Assembly: GCA_037157565.1 (NCBI GenBank)
Contig: JAZHRO010000012.1
Span: 10,566,501-10,630,500 of the forward strand
Source of the DNA: Thalassia testudinum
Taxonomy: Eukaryota > Streptophyta > Magnoliopsida > Alismatales > Hydrocharitaceae
DNA length: 64,000 nt
Reading direction: 5' to 3'
The notes under the pieces were generated by a model, which searched no databases, had not been told where the DNA came from, and saw only the letters and a list, made by a program, of their open reading frames with translations. Each line of letters starts with the position of its first letter. The first letter of the stretch is position 1. The translations under genes and the position numbers were made by a program. This document shows, piece by piece, positions 21,148 through 33,205 of this stretch.

Positions 21148-22107
21148 AGAGTGGCTATTTTTAAAAAAAGGTAAAAATAACCAAAACTCTTCCTCCTAAA
21201 AGATTGAGGGCCTAATGCAACCCAAACCCTCTCCCTTAATGATTGCAAATTATGGATTGGTATAGTTTCTTTTTTAAACAATATCTATTTTATACATATT
21301 GTTTTTTATTTGAATAAATGATTGTGGAGTGTGGCCACTTGTGTGATGCATTTTTAATCTGGGGTGGATTCAGTTTTATTGTGCGTGTTATTTTGATATG
21401 TAGGTTTATCGAAAAACTTCAAAATTTAAGAGGAAACTCTGTCAATTTTTTTTTGAAATTTTTTTAATGTTCAAATTGGTTAAGTTGGGTTTGTATTTAG
21501 GAATTGGTAATTTAATTTATTCTGTAAGTAAATGGTAAATTATTATAATTCTTAGATACATACACTTGCACTATTGTAGATGCACTTAAGGCTAAAAAAT
21601 AGGTATTCTAATTCTTAGTATATAGGTTGTCTGATTTTATCAATGTGTAAACTTGAGATGATTTTCAGGCCATCTATCTGCAAATTTACTTCTAGTTTAA
21701 AATCTAAGGGATAACCTATACACATGGGAAGGGCACCTTAAGGTTGCATTTAAATGAGATATGAGGTATAGTTTGGCCTCTCACGGGTTTGGGTGAAAAG
21801 TATTAATGTGTTAATTCCCTATCTCATAAAATTGTTCCACATAAGAATAAAAAAAGAAAGGGATTTTCAAATAACCACCCCTATAATCCTTTGTAATGAT
21901 GTTGAAAAAATTGAATAAAAAAAATAAAATTTTGCATCCTAGACTAATGTAAGTCTTTCCCCTTATATTTTCCTCTTTCTCTTCATCTCCCTCCAATCAA
22001 CTCTCAACTTTCTACTTAAATCATATCAACTTAGCTATAATTGAATGATATTATAGGTTTTTGCTAGATGTGAGATGTACCCACTTGTGTGCTTTTTTTT
22101 TAATGTG
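21148..22107. other. Intergenic; carries a repeat shared with 24108-24260
   Basis: No gene seen. The part around 21370-21560 (GTAGGTTTATCGAAAAACTTCAAA, a poly-T stretch, TGTTCAAATTGGTTA) is a diverged copy of 24110-24260. A short piece near 21640-21690 (AATGTGTAAACTTGAGATGATTTT) resembles 55650-55690 of the CACTA transposase gene. Both suggest an older CACTA relic just outside the left terminus at 22108. Confidence 0.5.
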
Positions 22108-22530
22108 CACTACAACACAGTAGGCCTTTAGAGACGGTTGCAAATCCATCACTAGTGGTCTTTAACCGTGTCAAAAGGGTTTTTGTGACGATTTGGCAAC
22201 TGTTCCTAAAAGTGGTGTTCCAAATGATTTTTTTAGATGGTTACTAAAAACCATCCCTAAAATATTCCTTTAGGGATGGTTGTTAATCGTCCCTAAATTT
22301 CAAACTAACATTTGAAGTAACTGTTACTTTTTTTTTGTAATGCTTACAACAGTCATTAAAGTTCAACTAACATTTTAAATGACTGTTATATTTTTTTGTG
22401 ACACTTACAACCATCCCTAAAAATCGTCAGTAAAAGGCATTTCAATTGTTATAAAAAAATAATTCAAACGTTGTTGTATCCTCTGATAACATTTACTAGA
22501 ACTGTTACTAATACTGGCAAGTAAGAATAG
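22108..22530 (+). repeat. CACTA terminal and subterminal repeats
   Basis: The terminal CACTACAACACAG is followed by many copies of AACCATCCCTAAA-type words in both orientations: near 22141 (GACGGTT), 22195, 22249-22281, 22293 and 22405-22420. The pair at 22249-22261 and 22269-22281 forms a perfect 13-bp stem with a 7-base loop. In this superfamily such motifs are the binding sites of the TNPA-like protein. Confidence 0.8.
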
Positions 22531-22754
22531 TATCTTCTCAAAATTTATATTCATTTCCATTCATAACATTCACAGTTTGAATAAGAAAATCATAAGAAAC
22601 CAAATAAGAACTCATCTTTTATTAAAGAAAGTAACAAAAATAGTCATCTACATGCATTCAAAAAAATCAAAGTTCCACATATGAAACTAAAAGTTACATA
22701 TCTAAGCTATAAAAAGGAAAGCTATCATTTAGTTCTTAATAAATCTATATTAGA

Positions 22755-23099
22755 CTAAGATTCTGGCGATACTTGTCCTTCAACCATGCTCTTCAATCTA
22801 TTCAAATTTTCCTCCCTGAGTTTTTGATTGTGGAGTTCTTCAATTTTGTTATTTGCTTCTTCTAATTGTGTATGCTTAGATGACATTGTTGCCTTGAGAT
22901 TATGATTTTCCTGTGATTGTGAAGAGGATCCACAACTTCTATACCAATTGGTGATTGTGGCTCCACGACCACCACATTTTACACATCTAGGATGCTCATC
23001 TGGTAGGACTTTGCGAAATGCTTCTTCAGGAGATAATGGTTCAACAGTATGACCTACTTCATCATCTTCATTTGGAACTGGATTAACAAGTGCCAACAT
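22755..23099 (-). pseudogene. TNPA-like second CACTA protein, C-terminal fragment
   Basis: A 114-residue minus-strand frame reads PEEAFRKVLPDEHPRCVKCGGRG, then a Ser/Gln linker and a predicted coiled coil (LEEANNKIEELHNQKLREENLNRLKSMVEG). Position (between the left terminus and the transposase, convergent to it) and layout fit the plant transposase family of TNPA/Ptta type, which binds the subterminal repeats. It lacks the N-terminal DNA-binding part, so it is partial or has further exons I cannot place. Confidence 0.55.
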
Positions 23100-24775
23100 C
23101 TCCTCCTACAAGACATTTAACTGGAAGGACATTTTAAGATTAAAAAAGTAATGGAAAAGAAAAATGTTCTTCATGTTTAAAACATTACATCCAACTCCTC
23201 TTTATTTCAACTTTTAAACTCCAGTGAATAAGATAGAATTAACCCCCTACTTCAAAATGGATTACCAATGTGTCAATTCCTCTTGCTTAGTAGACTTAGC
23301 TTGGAGTGAGTGTTGTGGGGAAAGTTGAAAGAAGTAGCCTAAAAGAGGAAGCAAAACCAATTAGGCCCTATTAACCAATGCCCCTTGATATTGTTGGTAT
23401 CATCGTTTATGTATTTTTATTGGCATTCTTATATGCTGCAACATATGTACTTATTTCCAAGAAAAGGAAGATCATACATAATGGTTCTTCCAACCTCTTC
23501 ATTTTCAGACATTGGTCATTCTTGCAAGGCTCACCATTTTAACTTTTCATGCTTTTCTCATGAGCACATTCTTTTGCCTTCTCTTAGGATATCCTGATAA
23601 TTAAACAACTAAATCTCTAACACTTCCTCTGAAGTTGGAGTATGTAAATCTATCATGTTAGGTTGGGAGATGTTGAGTTGTACGTGTAACCGGGCAATTG
23701 GGTCTTCGGCAATTAGGTCATTTTGTTATCCTACTATTTAACCCAAAGCTAATTCTATCATTGCATGAATTATGTTAGAAGAAGTTTACATGAACAATAA
23801 ACATAAACTTGTATATTCCTCTTGACATCTTGGATCTATCCAAGAAATGCTTCCATCGTTCGCTTTCTTACTTCTCAAAAATAAATATACCTCCATTTGA
23901 TTAAGTTCACATCCTTCCTTTTCGTATTGCATTAAGTAACCAACGCATATTACTAATAAATAATGTGAAAAATAAATGAATAAATATCAAAATTAGTAAA
24001 TAGTTCCTTAAAAATTCATAATGCAATTGATTTGAACTTTTCCTACCCAATCAATGGGTAGGTTGGATGGCCATCACACGATTTTCACTATTTTAATTGT
24101 ATGTGATTCATTTTTAATGTGGGCTACGCCTACTTGTATTTGTTTTATTATTTTGCTATGTAGGTTTATAGAAAAACTTCAAATTTTAAGGGAAAACTCT
24201 ACCGAAATTTTTAAAATTTTGTTAATGTTCAAATTAGTTATTGTTTAGATACACACACTTACTAAAGAAAATAAATGCATGCAAGTTCAAACATTAAGTA
24301 TTATAACCCCTAGGGTAAAAGTCCTTCGAGTCAAATTGTTTCAAATTATTCGCTCGTCGAGACTTATGATCATGTTATACAAACAGTGCATTCGTGTATG
24401 TATACCTCACTTACATGCACGATGTATTATCTTTGTAGCATGATGAATAATTGTCCATTTGAAAAGAAACATAGACTATGCATAATGTACTTGCATTAGT
24501 TCGATAGGAAGAAGTTTTCCTTAATACTTTTTGCTTTTAATTTTTAAAATGATAGTCACTCACCTGCTTAAAAAATGCTTAATTTTGCTACTATAAGTCA
24601 TTATATTAATTGTCTTATGTTAAATATTGAAAAGTGTTACATTTAATTGAACTACTTTGATAAATTACATAAAATTTTGAGAATTGTGATAAATTATTTT
24701 CCTTCATTTCATTCTTTGATTTACATCTACTTTTGATGTTTAATCTAATTTAACATCTTCTAAAAAAGTAAGCCA
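23100..24775 (+). other. Non-coding CACTA interior upstream of the transposase
   Basis: AT-rich, without a supported frame. It contains a diverged repeat of 21370-21560 at about 24110-24260. It may hold introns or the promoter of the transposase gene; nothing definite can be marked. Confidence 0.4.
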
Positions 24776-25821
24776 ATGGATCGATATGCTTGGATGAATG
24801 AAGATAAGAGAACAGATGCATATAAAGCTGGGGTTGATATATTCATGACACATGTACAGGAGATATACGATAGAGAGAAAATCATACAATGCCCTTGCAA
24901 GAATTGTTCAAACGTGTTTATGCACTCGCAACATGTGGTATATGGACATTTGATCGTGGATGGTATTGACAAGTCATATAAACCTTGGATACTTCATGGA
25001 GATAAGCCTCGATTTACTTGGTGTCGAAAGCCTAAAGCATTACAAGTCAAGGATGCAGAGGATATTATTAATGATAATGAAGATGTGAATGATTCTGATA
25101 CAGATTCCGTTTGCGACATACTTGAGGATATTGGTTATTATCATGATGGGACAAATGCTGGTCCTTCTATCAAACATGATTATAATGATCTAATGTATGG
25201 TATGATGCATCACAAAAAGTTGCACAAGAGTACCTTTTTCCTGGACAAAACAAGCATACCAAGTTCTCATTTCTTAAAAAGCTCCTCCACTTAAAAGTGT
25301 ATGAAAAATTTACTAAAAAGACCTTGAATGGGATTCTATCATTGCTAAGAGATACAGTGCCTGGTTTAGAAGTATTACCTAAGGACTCTTACAAAGCTTG
25401 TAAGTATTTGAAGGAGATGGGAATGGTTCAGCAAAAGATCGATGTGTGCAAGTATGATTGCATGTTATTTTGGAAGGAGAATGATAAAGCGGTTGTATGC
25501 TCAAAATGCAGAACATCGAGGTATAAAATAAATGATAGGATGGGCAAGCTAGTGCCACATAAAGTTATGCGATATTTTCCGTTGAAGCCAAGGTTGCAAT
25601 GTCTATTCTTATCCTCTAAGATAGCTATCTATATGGATTGACACAAAAAAACTGAGCCAATTGATGACAAGTTTATCTCCCATCCTAGAAGTTCAACAAA
25701 GATTACCCATGGTTTGTAGAGGATGGTCAAAATGTATATCTTGCATTGGCATTTGATGGGTTCAATCTATTTAGTACATTGGGTTACAACATGTGGTCTG
25801 TGATATTATTAACATACAGCC
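24776..25821 (+). pseudogene. TNP2-like CACTA transposase, piece 1
   Basis: The ATG at 24776 opens MDRYAWMNED, the transposase-associated domain, with the Cys cluster IQCPCKNCSNVF at about residue 39 and SYKPWILHG after it. The frame at 25297-25641 holds LEVLPKDSYKACKYLKEMGM, CMLFWKEN and the finger CSKCRTSRYK, then VMRYFPLKPRLQCLF, all typical of TNP2 proteins, which cut the element ends. A TGA stands for an expected Trp at about 25638, and the frame shifts near 25700 before WFVEDGQNVYLALAFDGFN. The piece stops at 25821 inside the target duplication CAGCC. Confidence 0.85.
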
Positions 25822-28428
25822 TGTTGCATTGAAAATCATCATATTTAGAAAACGCATTGTAGTATAATGACGAAAATTGATACAACATTTAAATTTGTAA
25901 TATCGAAAATAAGAAATGAGTTTGAGGTTGTTCGTAGGGAGCAATTGTAAGCAAATCAATCACTAATGACAATTATTGAGAATAATAATACCAGTGAATC
26001 AAAAAGATATGAAATGTATGTCAGAAAATGTATCTCAAAATGTGGATATCAAAGTGCAAAAAGATTAGGCTAAAAATAGTTGTTTGAACTACCAATTTTA
26101 ACCCTAAATTCTAAGCTCTAATTAACTCAAATAATTCAACAGTAACCACAATCAACGATCTCAGTAATATCAGAACCAAGCACAACACCAAAGTAACTAA
26201 TCAAATGATAGAACCAAGGCATAGACGCCTTATCTCAAGCCTTAGAGGTGCTAAGGCAACACAGTAGCACGGAGGCACAAGGGCCTGACAAGCCTAGCAC
26301 GGAGGCACAAGGGCCTGACAAGCCTTAGAATAGCTAAGTATTGATCGAGGGGGAGGGCACGATTCCCGAGGCCAAAGTGCGAAACCACCCCCAGATTTCT
26401 CTTCTCTTTCTAGCCAGATAAACAAGTATGTAGAGTATCGGGTAAACGGATCTGGCCCAGACCTGCATGGCATGAACCGCAGGCGAGGGCATGTGCAAGA
26501 GCGTGTTATTACATGCATGGGGGCGTGTGAGGGACCTCACCCCTGTGTGTTCGGAGGCGAAGAGCAGTTGTGATGATTTGCTCTTATGTGCTGTCGTAGG
26601 GTCTCCCACACATGATGTGGGACTTTGTTTCCTTCTTCTTTGCCTGCTTCAGCAGGGAATGGCTTCATTGATTGAGGCTATTGTGATCGCTATGTTACTC
26701 AATTAAAGATGCACAAAGCTTTGTTAGGGTGAGCGGCAGCTCTTGAGGGCAGCAGCTGGGTGAGTGATGGCTGGAGTAGCATTGTCGTGGTCGAAGAAGA
26801 CAGTAGTGGCAACGGCGAATCGACGAAAACCTGAAGAGGGAAAATACGACCTCATGGCCCAATTAAATATGCTCACGAGCTTCGCCGTACGATGGTGAGT
26901 ACAATGGTGGTGGTTGAAGGGCGTGCAGCAGTCGGAAGAGGCCTAACAGTGACGGAGAAGATAACTAGAGGAGGTTGTTTTCAGTGGGGTGTAGGAGAGT
27001 ACAAAGCCATAACTTTCTTAAGGGATTTTACTTAGTGTGACTTGGCGGAGGTTGTGGAGGTGATGGAGTGGTGTTTGGTGGTCAGTGGCGGTTGAGCAAA
27101 CTTGCCGGAATTTCACCGGTCGTAGGGAAGACGGTGGTGGAATGGTGCAATGAGTGTTCGATCCTAAGGTCTAAGTGAGTGGAATTGAAGTAGAGAGGGA
27201 GAAGAAGAGATTAGAGGGACTTAGGAGGTGAGACAAAGAGGGATTAGTGCCAGTGTTAGTTGGCCGACGTTGAAGAAGATGAGGTCGACGGTGAAGGAGT
27301 GGCGAGGAAGGAGAGGTCGGAGGCAATCGATCTTTGGCCAGACTCGATCGTGAAGAAGAGGTGAAGAAGATGAGCCAGTCAATTTGACCGTTGGCTGACT
27401 CGATGAAGTGGTTAGAGGAGGCTCACCGGAGCCGAAGTCGCGGAGGCTGGAGAAGGAGAGAAGATGGTATATTCAACTCAAACTTGGCTGAGGAGGATGG
27501 CGAAGTCTCGAGGGCTCTTTATAGAGCTCTAAAATGAGCTCAAAAGCAAGGAAAGAGATACAATAGCCATGCGATTTCAAGGAAAAAATCCCCTAAAATC
27601 TTGCACTTCGCCTAAGCTCTAGGGATCTTTGTGGAGTTTCTATGTCGGTTCGACTGATCAGGGAGGTTCTTACAATCAATCCCTTCAATCTTGGAGGGAT
27701 TTGGCTTTGATTGGAGGGAGGAATCCTCCCTCGAATCTCGGTTGCAAAGCTTTCACACCTTCAATGGTGACAGGGACCCAAATGCAATAAACTTGAAACC
27801 TGAGGGACTAAATGTAAGAAATAAAGTGTTTTAAGGGCTAAAATGCAAACTAGATCAAGATGGACTCTGATTAGGCCCAAATTTTGGTGATAACCTAATT
27901 TGGACCCAAGGAATCTAATTGTAAACTTGGATTTTCGTTTGATCACATTTGAGTGGGCAATTTGCACAAAAGCCTAAATTAGGGTAAATTTCCATTTGAA
28001 ACTCTGTTCTAGGTTAAAATGGGTTCAAATGGTCAAACCAAGGGTACCGAACCTCTTAGAATATTTTTCTATGAATTTTAGAGGGTTTAGACTAATTTTA
28101 TCCTGACTGAAACCTCTTTAATTTAAGTAGGTTGATAATTATGATTTTTAGTGTTGTTTTCGCCCTCAAAATACGTGAAACCCCATTTCTTTTAGTGTTG
28201 ACCCAGTTTTTAGACTTTTGTGCTTATTTGACCTTCAATTGACTCTTGAATGACCCCGTGGTTAATCTGTGTTTGTGATGTATTAAAATTACAGAATTAA
28301 CCTTGATTCCCTATCTTCTCAAATCAGAATGATGTGGAGTTGTGGCCCTCAGATGATTAGGTAGGAGCTTTTATCAATCAGAACTAACTAAATGTGGCTA
28401 GTTAGGACCCATGATGGTGTTGCCATCA
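25822..28428 (-). repeat. 3' LTR of element 1 (family A)
   Basis: Runs from TGATGGCAACACCATCA at 28428 (minus) to the terminal CA at 25822. It carries TATAAA at 27523-27518, a second USE/TATA pair at 26583-26623 and the U5 box near 25925-25945. A 30-bp unit (TAGCACGGAGGCACAAGGGC...) is duplicated in tandem at 26265-26294 and 26295-26324; the 5' LTR has only one copy. It is collinear with 39328-41871. Confidence 0.9.
26583..26623 (-). promoter_or_regulatory. snRNA-type USE plus TATA-like box, 24-nt spacing
   Basis: On the minus strand GTCCCACATCA (26623-26613) is one base off the plant snRNA upstream element. It is followed after 24 bases by CATAAG (26588-26583). The matching pair in the 5' LTR of the same element is at 40080-40070 (GTCCCACATTG) and 40045-40040 (CATAAA), again 24 bases apart. 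Confidence 0.55.
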
Positions 28429-28445
28429 TACCCCCCATGCCTAGC
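28429..28445 (-). other. Polypurine tract of element 1
   Basis: On the minus strand GCATGGGGGGTA stands directly before the LTR start TGATGG, the place of plus-strand priming. The same word with one base fewer is at 45297-45310 before the 3' LTR of element 2. Confidence 0.7.
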
Positions 28446-30359
28446 TTTTGCTGGTCCCTAGCAAAATCCTATGGATCAAACCATATCTCTGAGCCTGATG
28501 TAATCATCAGGATGACCTAGTAAGCCACATCTTTATAAATCTGATCAAAATACTAACAATAGGCCTAGAGGTACTCAAGTACCAGCCAAGATCCAGACAT
28601 AACCAGTTTCAGCCTTGGGTCTACTGCGAAGGTTTCTAAGGCTTGCAAAAACTGCCTAGAGGTTCGTTGACCCTAGCGGTTAAAGCACCCGTGAATATAT
28701 GTAGCATGTCCAAGGTCAGTTTGTCAGTGCATTTTGATAAGAGAGATAGAGAAGGATTTCATTTTGAGAGTTTTCTCTCTTTTCCTTTTTATATTCCCCT
28801 AAACCCAGCATCGGATTGGCCCTAACCACGGTCTGTATCGGATTCCTTGTCCCCACCATCAATCCTTGAAGGGTCCCTAGCTTTTGATGCTTCAGGATAG
28901 CACCACCCATGGCAACCCCCAGCACCCTGGCTTTCGACACTTTGGGATAGTGCCACCCATGGCATTTTGTAGCTAAATTCAGGCCTTGGAAATCGACATT
29001 TTGGGGTAATCTCGCCATGGCACCTGAACCAGCGCAAGGTGCTTACATGCCTCCGATAGGATATTTAAATATCCTATGAGACAAGCACTGAGGAGGCGAT
29101 ATGTTATCATGCATCTTCAAGGGGAGCATTCCACCTCTTCGCGTCGAGAACTTGTCCAATCAACTTGTATCTTTGAGCCGCTCCTAAGCTAGATCTTCAA
29201 GATGACTTTTTTAGAGCAGAACACTTTTGGCATTATTTCTTTATTAGGCGCACTGAACCAGACTAGTGTGTGAATTTTGGGTGCTTAGGTTACCAAGTCC
29301 CACAAACCAAAGTGCAAGCAACGAGGCTGAATACTCCCTAACCTCTTAAGGAATAATGTAGACCTTAACGAATATGTGAGTGTTTAAGCCTTAGAATAGG
29401 CCCAAGAGGCCCAAGGTCGATACTCATCACTAATCTCCTAAGTTTTAGCTTTTCAGGTCTTAATTCATCATTCGATCCAGCCTAAAAGTTAGGTAAGTTC
29501 CATACTCAATCACAAGGGACTATTCCTTTTCTTTCTTTTCTGATTGCTCCTTTTTTTCTTTTCTACTCCTCAATTGTTTTCAATTTAGCTTAAAATTTGA
29601 CACCTCCTTTCTCCTTTCTCCATTTTTTTTATATGAAACCCCTCCATGAATCGAATTTCATAGCATTTTGCACTTTAATACCCCCCATGCCTAAGATTTG
29701 TAATGTCCTCATTGTAAATTAGGTGGGTTCGACTTCAACTCAAATCATACATTAGAATAGGTTTGGTGGGTGACGCAAGGGTCGTGATGACTATTTGCAG
29801 ATGATTTCTAGCTCTGATACAAGTATCAAAAGTGGAGTTGACTGTCCTAATGGACGAACCCTAAAGTGCAATATGATTTCAACAAAAAAGATAGGTCAGA
29901 AGGGTCTTGGGTTTTTCAAAGTGACAGGTTCCCTCCTGTTAAGTGCTAAGTTTAACACCATTGGCTGGGCTTAATGCAACTTAAAGGAATATGTCATCTA
30001 GTGCATTGTGATGAATAGTAGGCGAAAAAATGTGATCATGATGGATGAGAATTAGATGGCCACAAATGAGTATCAAATCATGATGAAGAGTTAATCCAGA
30101 AGGTTTATGATATGGATCAAGTTGATTCATTTCTGGGTGCTTCTTATTGAGTTTTTGCGGAGGAATCACTAGGAAGATGTAGTGATCACAGGGCTCTAAA
30201 GTAAGATAGTGGTGAGTCCAGGACCCCATAGAGGTTAACCTAATCAACGTAGCCCAAATGTTCGGTTCCTCTTGTGCAATTTGGCTTAATGGATCATTAT
30301 CCAATGAATCATCTTGATTCCTTTCAAGTAGGTGCAAGATCAATTCCTGAAGAAATGAC
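28446..30359 (-). other. 3' untranslated region of element 1
   Basis: About 1.9 kb without a supported gene, collinear with 45311-47076 of element 2. It holds a second copy of the polypurine-tract word (CCCCCCATGCCTAAG on the plus strand, 29681-29695). A minus-strand frame of 120 residues at 29981-30343 is probably the decayed end of the acidic ORF above it. Confidence 0.55.
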
Positions 30360-30744
30360 TCAAAGATTTAATGAATCTTCTCTATAGTTCTTATCCCAAT
30401 CAAAAGTCAATGTCTGGAGAGTCCCTTTTGGATCATCAAACTCGAATCCTGTAAAGGATTCATACTCTGGGTAGTGGTCACTCTTGGTATCTACCAAGCT
30501 CGATTCCTGGAGATCCTCAAAACAGTCATCATAATAAAATGTCTCCAGATCCATGATTGTGCAGCAATCATAAGTCTTAATTGACCTAAATTAGGCTAGG
30601 ACTTAGCATAAGTTAGGGTAATTCACGCATGCATAATCATTACTTGCATCCTTACTGCTTTCCTTTAGCTATGCATAAAATAATGTTATAATGTACTGAT
30701 TAAGTGAATTATGTTAATTGCAGGCAATAAGCTAATCAGAAGGT

Positions 30745-30799
30745 AGATCTGGAGTTGGATCTGGAGCTGGATCTGGTGCTGGATCTGAAGCTGGATCAG
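30745..30799 (+). repeat. 12-bp tandem repeat
   Basis: About four and a half copies of GGATCTGGAGCT with small changes (GAGTT, GAGCT, GTGCT, GAAGCT), starting about 190 bases into the family C LTR. Confidence 0.85.
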
Positions 30800-31030
30800 A
30801 AATAATGGGTGTTGCAGTTGGGCTGGAGCAGAAGACTTAGATTTGATGTAGTGAATGATGATGTAAGGGAGTTAAGGTATGCTATTCTATTAAGTAGGAA
30901 TAAAGCAGTAAAAGGTGAAGAGCTTAGGACCATCTTAGCCCTAGGATAGCCTAGAGGCTTCCTCAAGCCTTAGCCACCCTTAGAATAGGTCACAGCACCC
31001 TAGGAAACCCTAAAACCCTAGTTCCAACCC

Positions 31031-31205
31031 TTATCTGGACGTCCAGATAAGTTATAGGACATCCAGAACCCTTCGCCAACTCCCGCACACCTTAAACCCA
31101 CTTCTGCAGTGTTATTGGACGTCCAGACACTTGGTCAGACATCCAATTTCTGCAGAATACCCAAAACAGAACCTAGAATTTCCCCTGACTCAGATTGGAC
31201 GTCCA
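31031..31205. repeat. GGACGTCC palindromes
   Basis: A perfect 20-bp palindrome lies at 31031-31050 (left arm TTATCTGGAC). Further CTGGACGTCCAG-like copies lie at about 31116-31127 and 31197-31206, and decayed GACATCC copies at about 31057 and 31138. The core GACGTC is a known bZIP-type binding word in plants. Confidence 0.8.
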
Positions 31206-31770
31206 GAACTGAAGTCTAGACTTCTGATTTTTGAGTATAAGTCATCTGGCTATGTTTTTGGATGTTTGGAACGGTTCTCCAGTTCCTGTTTTGAGATTCA
31301 AGCCTTGATCTTGGATCTCTAGCTCCCTAGACTTAATCCCAACCCCATAGGAGCCTAAATTAAGGTGCCATAACCCTAGTACATCACCTCTAGACCTCCC
31401 TAAGGACCTAATTAGGTCCTCACCAAACCCAATTGACTTAGATCATAGTCAATTACCATTACCTAAGTCAATTGGACTCATTAAGTCCGATTAAGCTCAG
31501 ATCTCAACCCACACAAGTCCAGTTGGACTTAGTGAGAGTCCAATTGACCTAAGCCCAACCTAATTGTGTTATTTCACTCTCAATTAGGTTCACACTCATT
31601 CAATTAAACTTAGGTTAAGTTTAATTGCAATTTCCCCTTAGCAATTAGGGTTTGCAACCCTAATTCAAGGCATACACCTACCCAAACCCTTTAGGACCTA
31701 ACCTAGACCTCTTAGCCACCTAGGGCACGACCACACACACACACACCCATTCACGCACACACACTCCTCT

Positions 31771-31874
31771 AGAGTTCTCTAGAACTCTCTTCAAAGTGGC
31801 ACCAACTCTTGGTTGCCAAATTTAGCAACCAAGAGGCATTCAATTCTTAGATCCACTTTTTGTGGATCTAAGAA
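31771..31874. repeat. Three successive hairpins in the family C LTR
   Basis: Stem AGAGTTCT/AGAACTCT (31771-31788, 8 bp). Stem CTCTTGGTTGC/GCAACCAAGAG (31806-31835, 11 bp, 8-base loop). Stem TTCTTAGATCCAC/GTGGATCTAAGAA (31844-31874, 13 bp, 5-base T loop). All three are perfect. Two more short palindromes, CTCTCGAGAG and TCTCTAGAGA, follow before 31950. Confidence 0.85.
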
Positions 31875-33001
31875 CCACTTCATCCACTCTTGGTCGGCCA
31901 CTCATTGGAGATCTCTCGAGAGAGTTCCACACTTCTCTAGAGAGACTCCCTTAGGTATATTAAAAGACATTTTCACCCATCCATTTCCTTGGCATTCATT
32001 CCACTTAGGCTAGCCACTTTCATCTCCACTCCACCTCCACGAGGAGTACCACCATGAAGGCCACCATCTCCACGCCAGGATGCTGGATCATCTCCCCAAC
32101 CTCTCTCCAACGGTTGGCCTAAGCACCATTGGCCGCCCCTCCTTCTTCTCTTAGCCACTCAAAGGCCATCGGAGCCCACCTCCGAATGCCCTTCTTTTCG
32201 GCTAGATTAGTAACTTAGCTCTTCGTAGTTTACTTCTTTTATTTACTGCTTAGTAGTTTAACTCTTATTCTCCCCCAATGATGCATGCAAAATCCCCCCA
32301 TAGATTCCTGTATGCGATCATTTTCTGGTAGCTAGATTTACATTTTCAAGCATTCCTATACAAGCTTTCCTCTACATTCCATGTTGCAAACACTTCTCTG
32401 AATGAATGAATAAAAGATACATTTTTATATATATCTCTATGTTTGAAATCACCATGAGCTTATTGGTTGCCATCTTTTTTGTGTGATTCAAGTTGCCTGC
32501 TTTTCATTATCATCTATTGCAACTAAGCATGTCGTGTTTAAATACGTAATAACCATGAACCCCCATGCGACTGTAAATAAAGTAGAGAGATAAAAGATCG
32601 ATTTCAGATTTGCACAGACGCCTCCCAGAGACGAACGACCGGGACTCAAAGTCTCGTTATTTTTACAAACTCATTTTTTTTTACGAACATTTTTGCTCGA
32701 CCATACTACAATTTCCGACGACTTTTAAATGCACGAAAATGGCTTTCCGTCAATCCATGGAATAGAAATCCGAATCTCGTTGAATGTTATCTTGTTCCCT
32801 GAAATCCATGTGTATGTCCTCAAGATCAAAGGTGAATGCCTCCAATACTCTCAATTCGCTAACATCATGCTCAGCTAAATCGAGATTCTCCGCAATGTGG
32901 AAATCTTCTAGTTCTAGTTCTAGGTTTTCTACTACCAAAATGGTCATGAGATTCTGAATCAAACCTAGTTATTCTGTCGAGCATTTTTCTTTTCCTTTAG
33001 A

Positions 33002-33205
33002 TCATGCCTCGAAAATATTGATCTCAGTTCGCTTATCTCTAGAGGCGATTATCATGTGCCCTGATTCACAATTGATTATGGATCCTGCAGTAGCCAAGAA
33101 GGGTCTCCCCAAAATCAAGGGCATATCTTGTATTTGTTGTGGCGCCTCCATGTCAAGAACTAGAAAGTCAACTAGGTAGCTGAAATCTTTGACTCTAATT
33201 ACCAC
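33002..33205 (-). pseudogene. Retroviral-type aspartic protease region of element 1
   Basis: A minus-strand frame of 67 residues reads VDFLVLDMEAPQQIQDMPLILGRPFLATAGSIINC, the flap and C-terminal part (ILGRPFLATA) seen in Athila/Tat gypsy proteases that cut the gag-pol polyprotein. The catalytic Asp segment should be upstream near 33300-33420, where the frame is broken. It lies between gag and the acidic ORF. Confidence 0.8.

Larger units (their letters stand above)
30554..32752 (+). mobile_element. Solo LTR, family C, plus strand, inside element 1
   Basis: A 2,199-bp unit between ATCCA at 30549-30553 and 32753-32757. It opens with TGATTGTGCAGCAATCA and ends in CA. Features inside: a 12-bp tandem repeat (30745-30799), five GGACGTCC-type palindromes (31031-31205), a CA-rich run near 31730-31765, three strong hairpins (31771-31874) and the U5 box around 32621-32650 (ACGAACGACCGGGACTC). 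It belongs to the same family as the 5' LTR of element 5 at 58951 by its start and tail, though the middles have diverged. Confidence 0.85.
30360..32962 (-). pseudogene. Acidic ORF of unknown function in element 1, split by a solo LTR
   Basis: Two minus-strand frames, 32962-32758 and 30553-30360, join in frame across the solo LTR at 30554-32752 once the ATCCA duplication is removed. The product is rich in Asp, Glu and Phe (LELELEDFHIAENLDLAEHD, EDIHMDFREQDN, LETFYYDDCFEDLQESS). It follows the protease where reverse transcriptase is expected. Its C-terminal part (ESFTGFEFDDPKGTLQTLTF) is related to the end of the ORF in element 2 at about 47470-47530. I recognise no domain. Confidence 0.55.
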
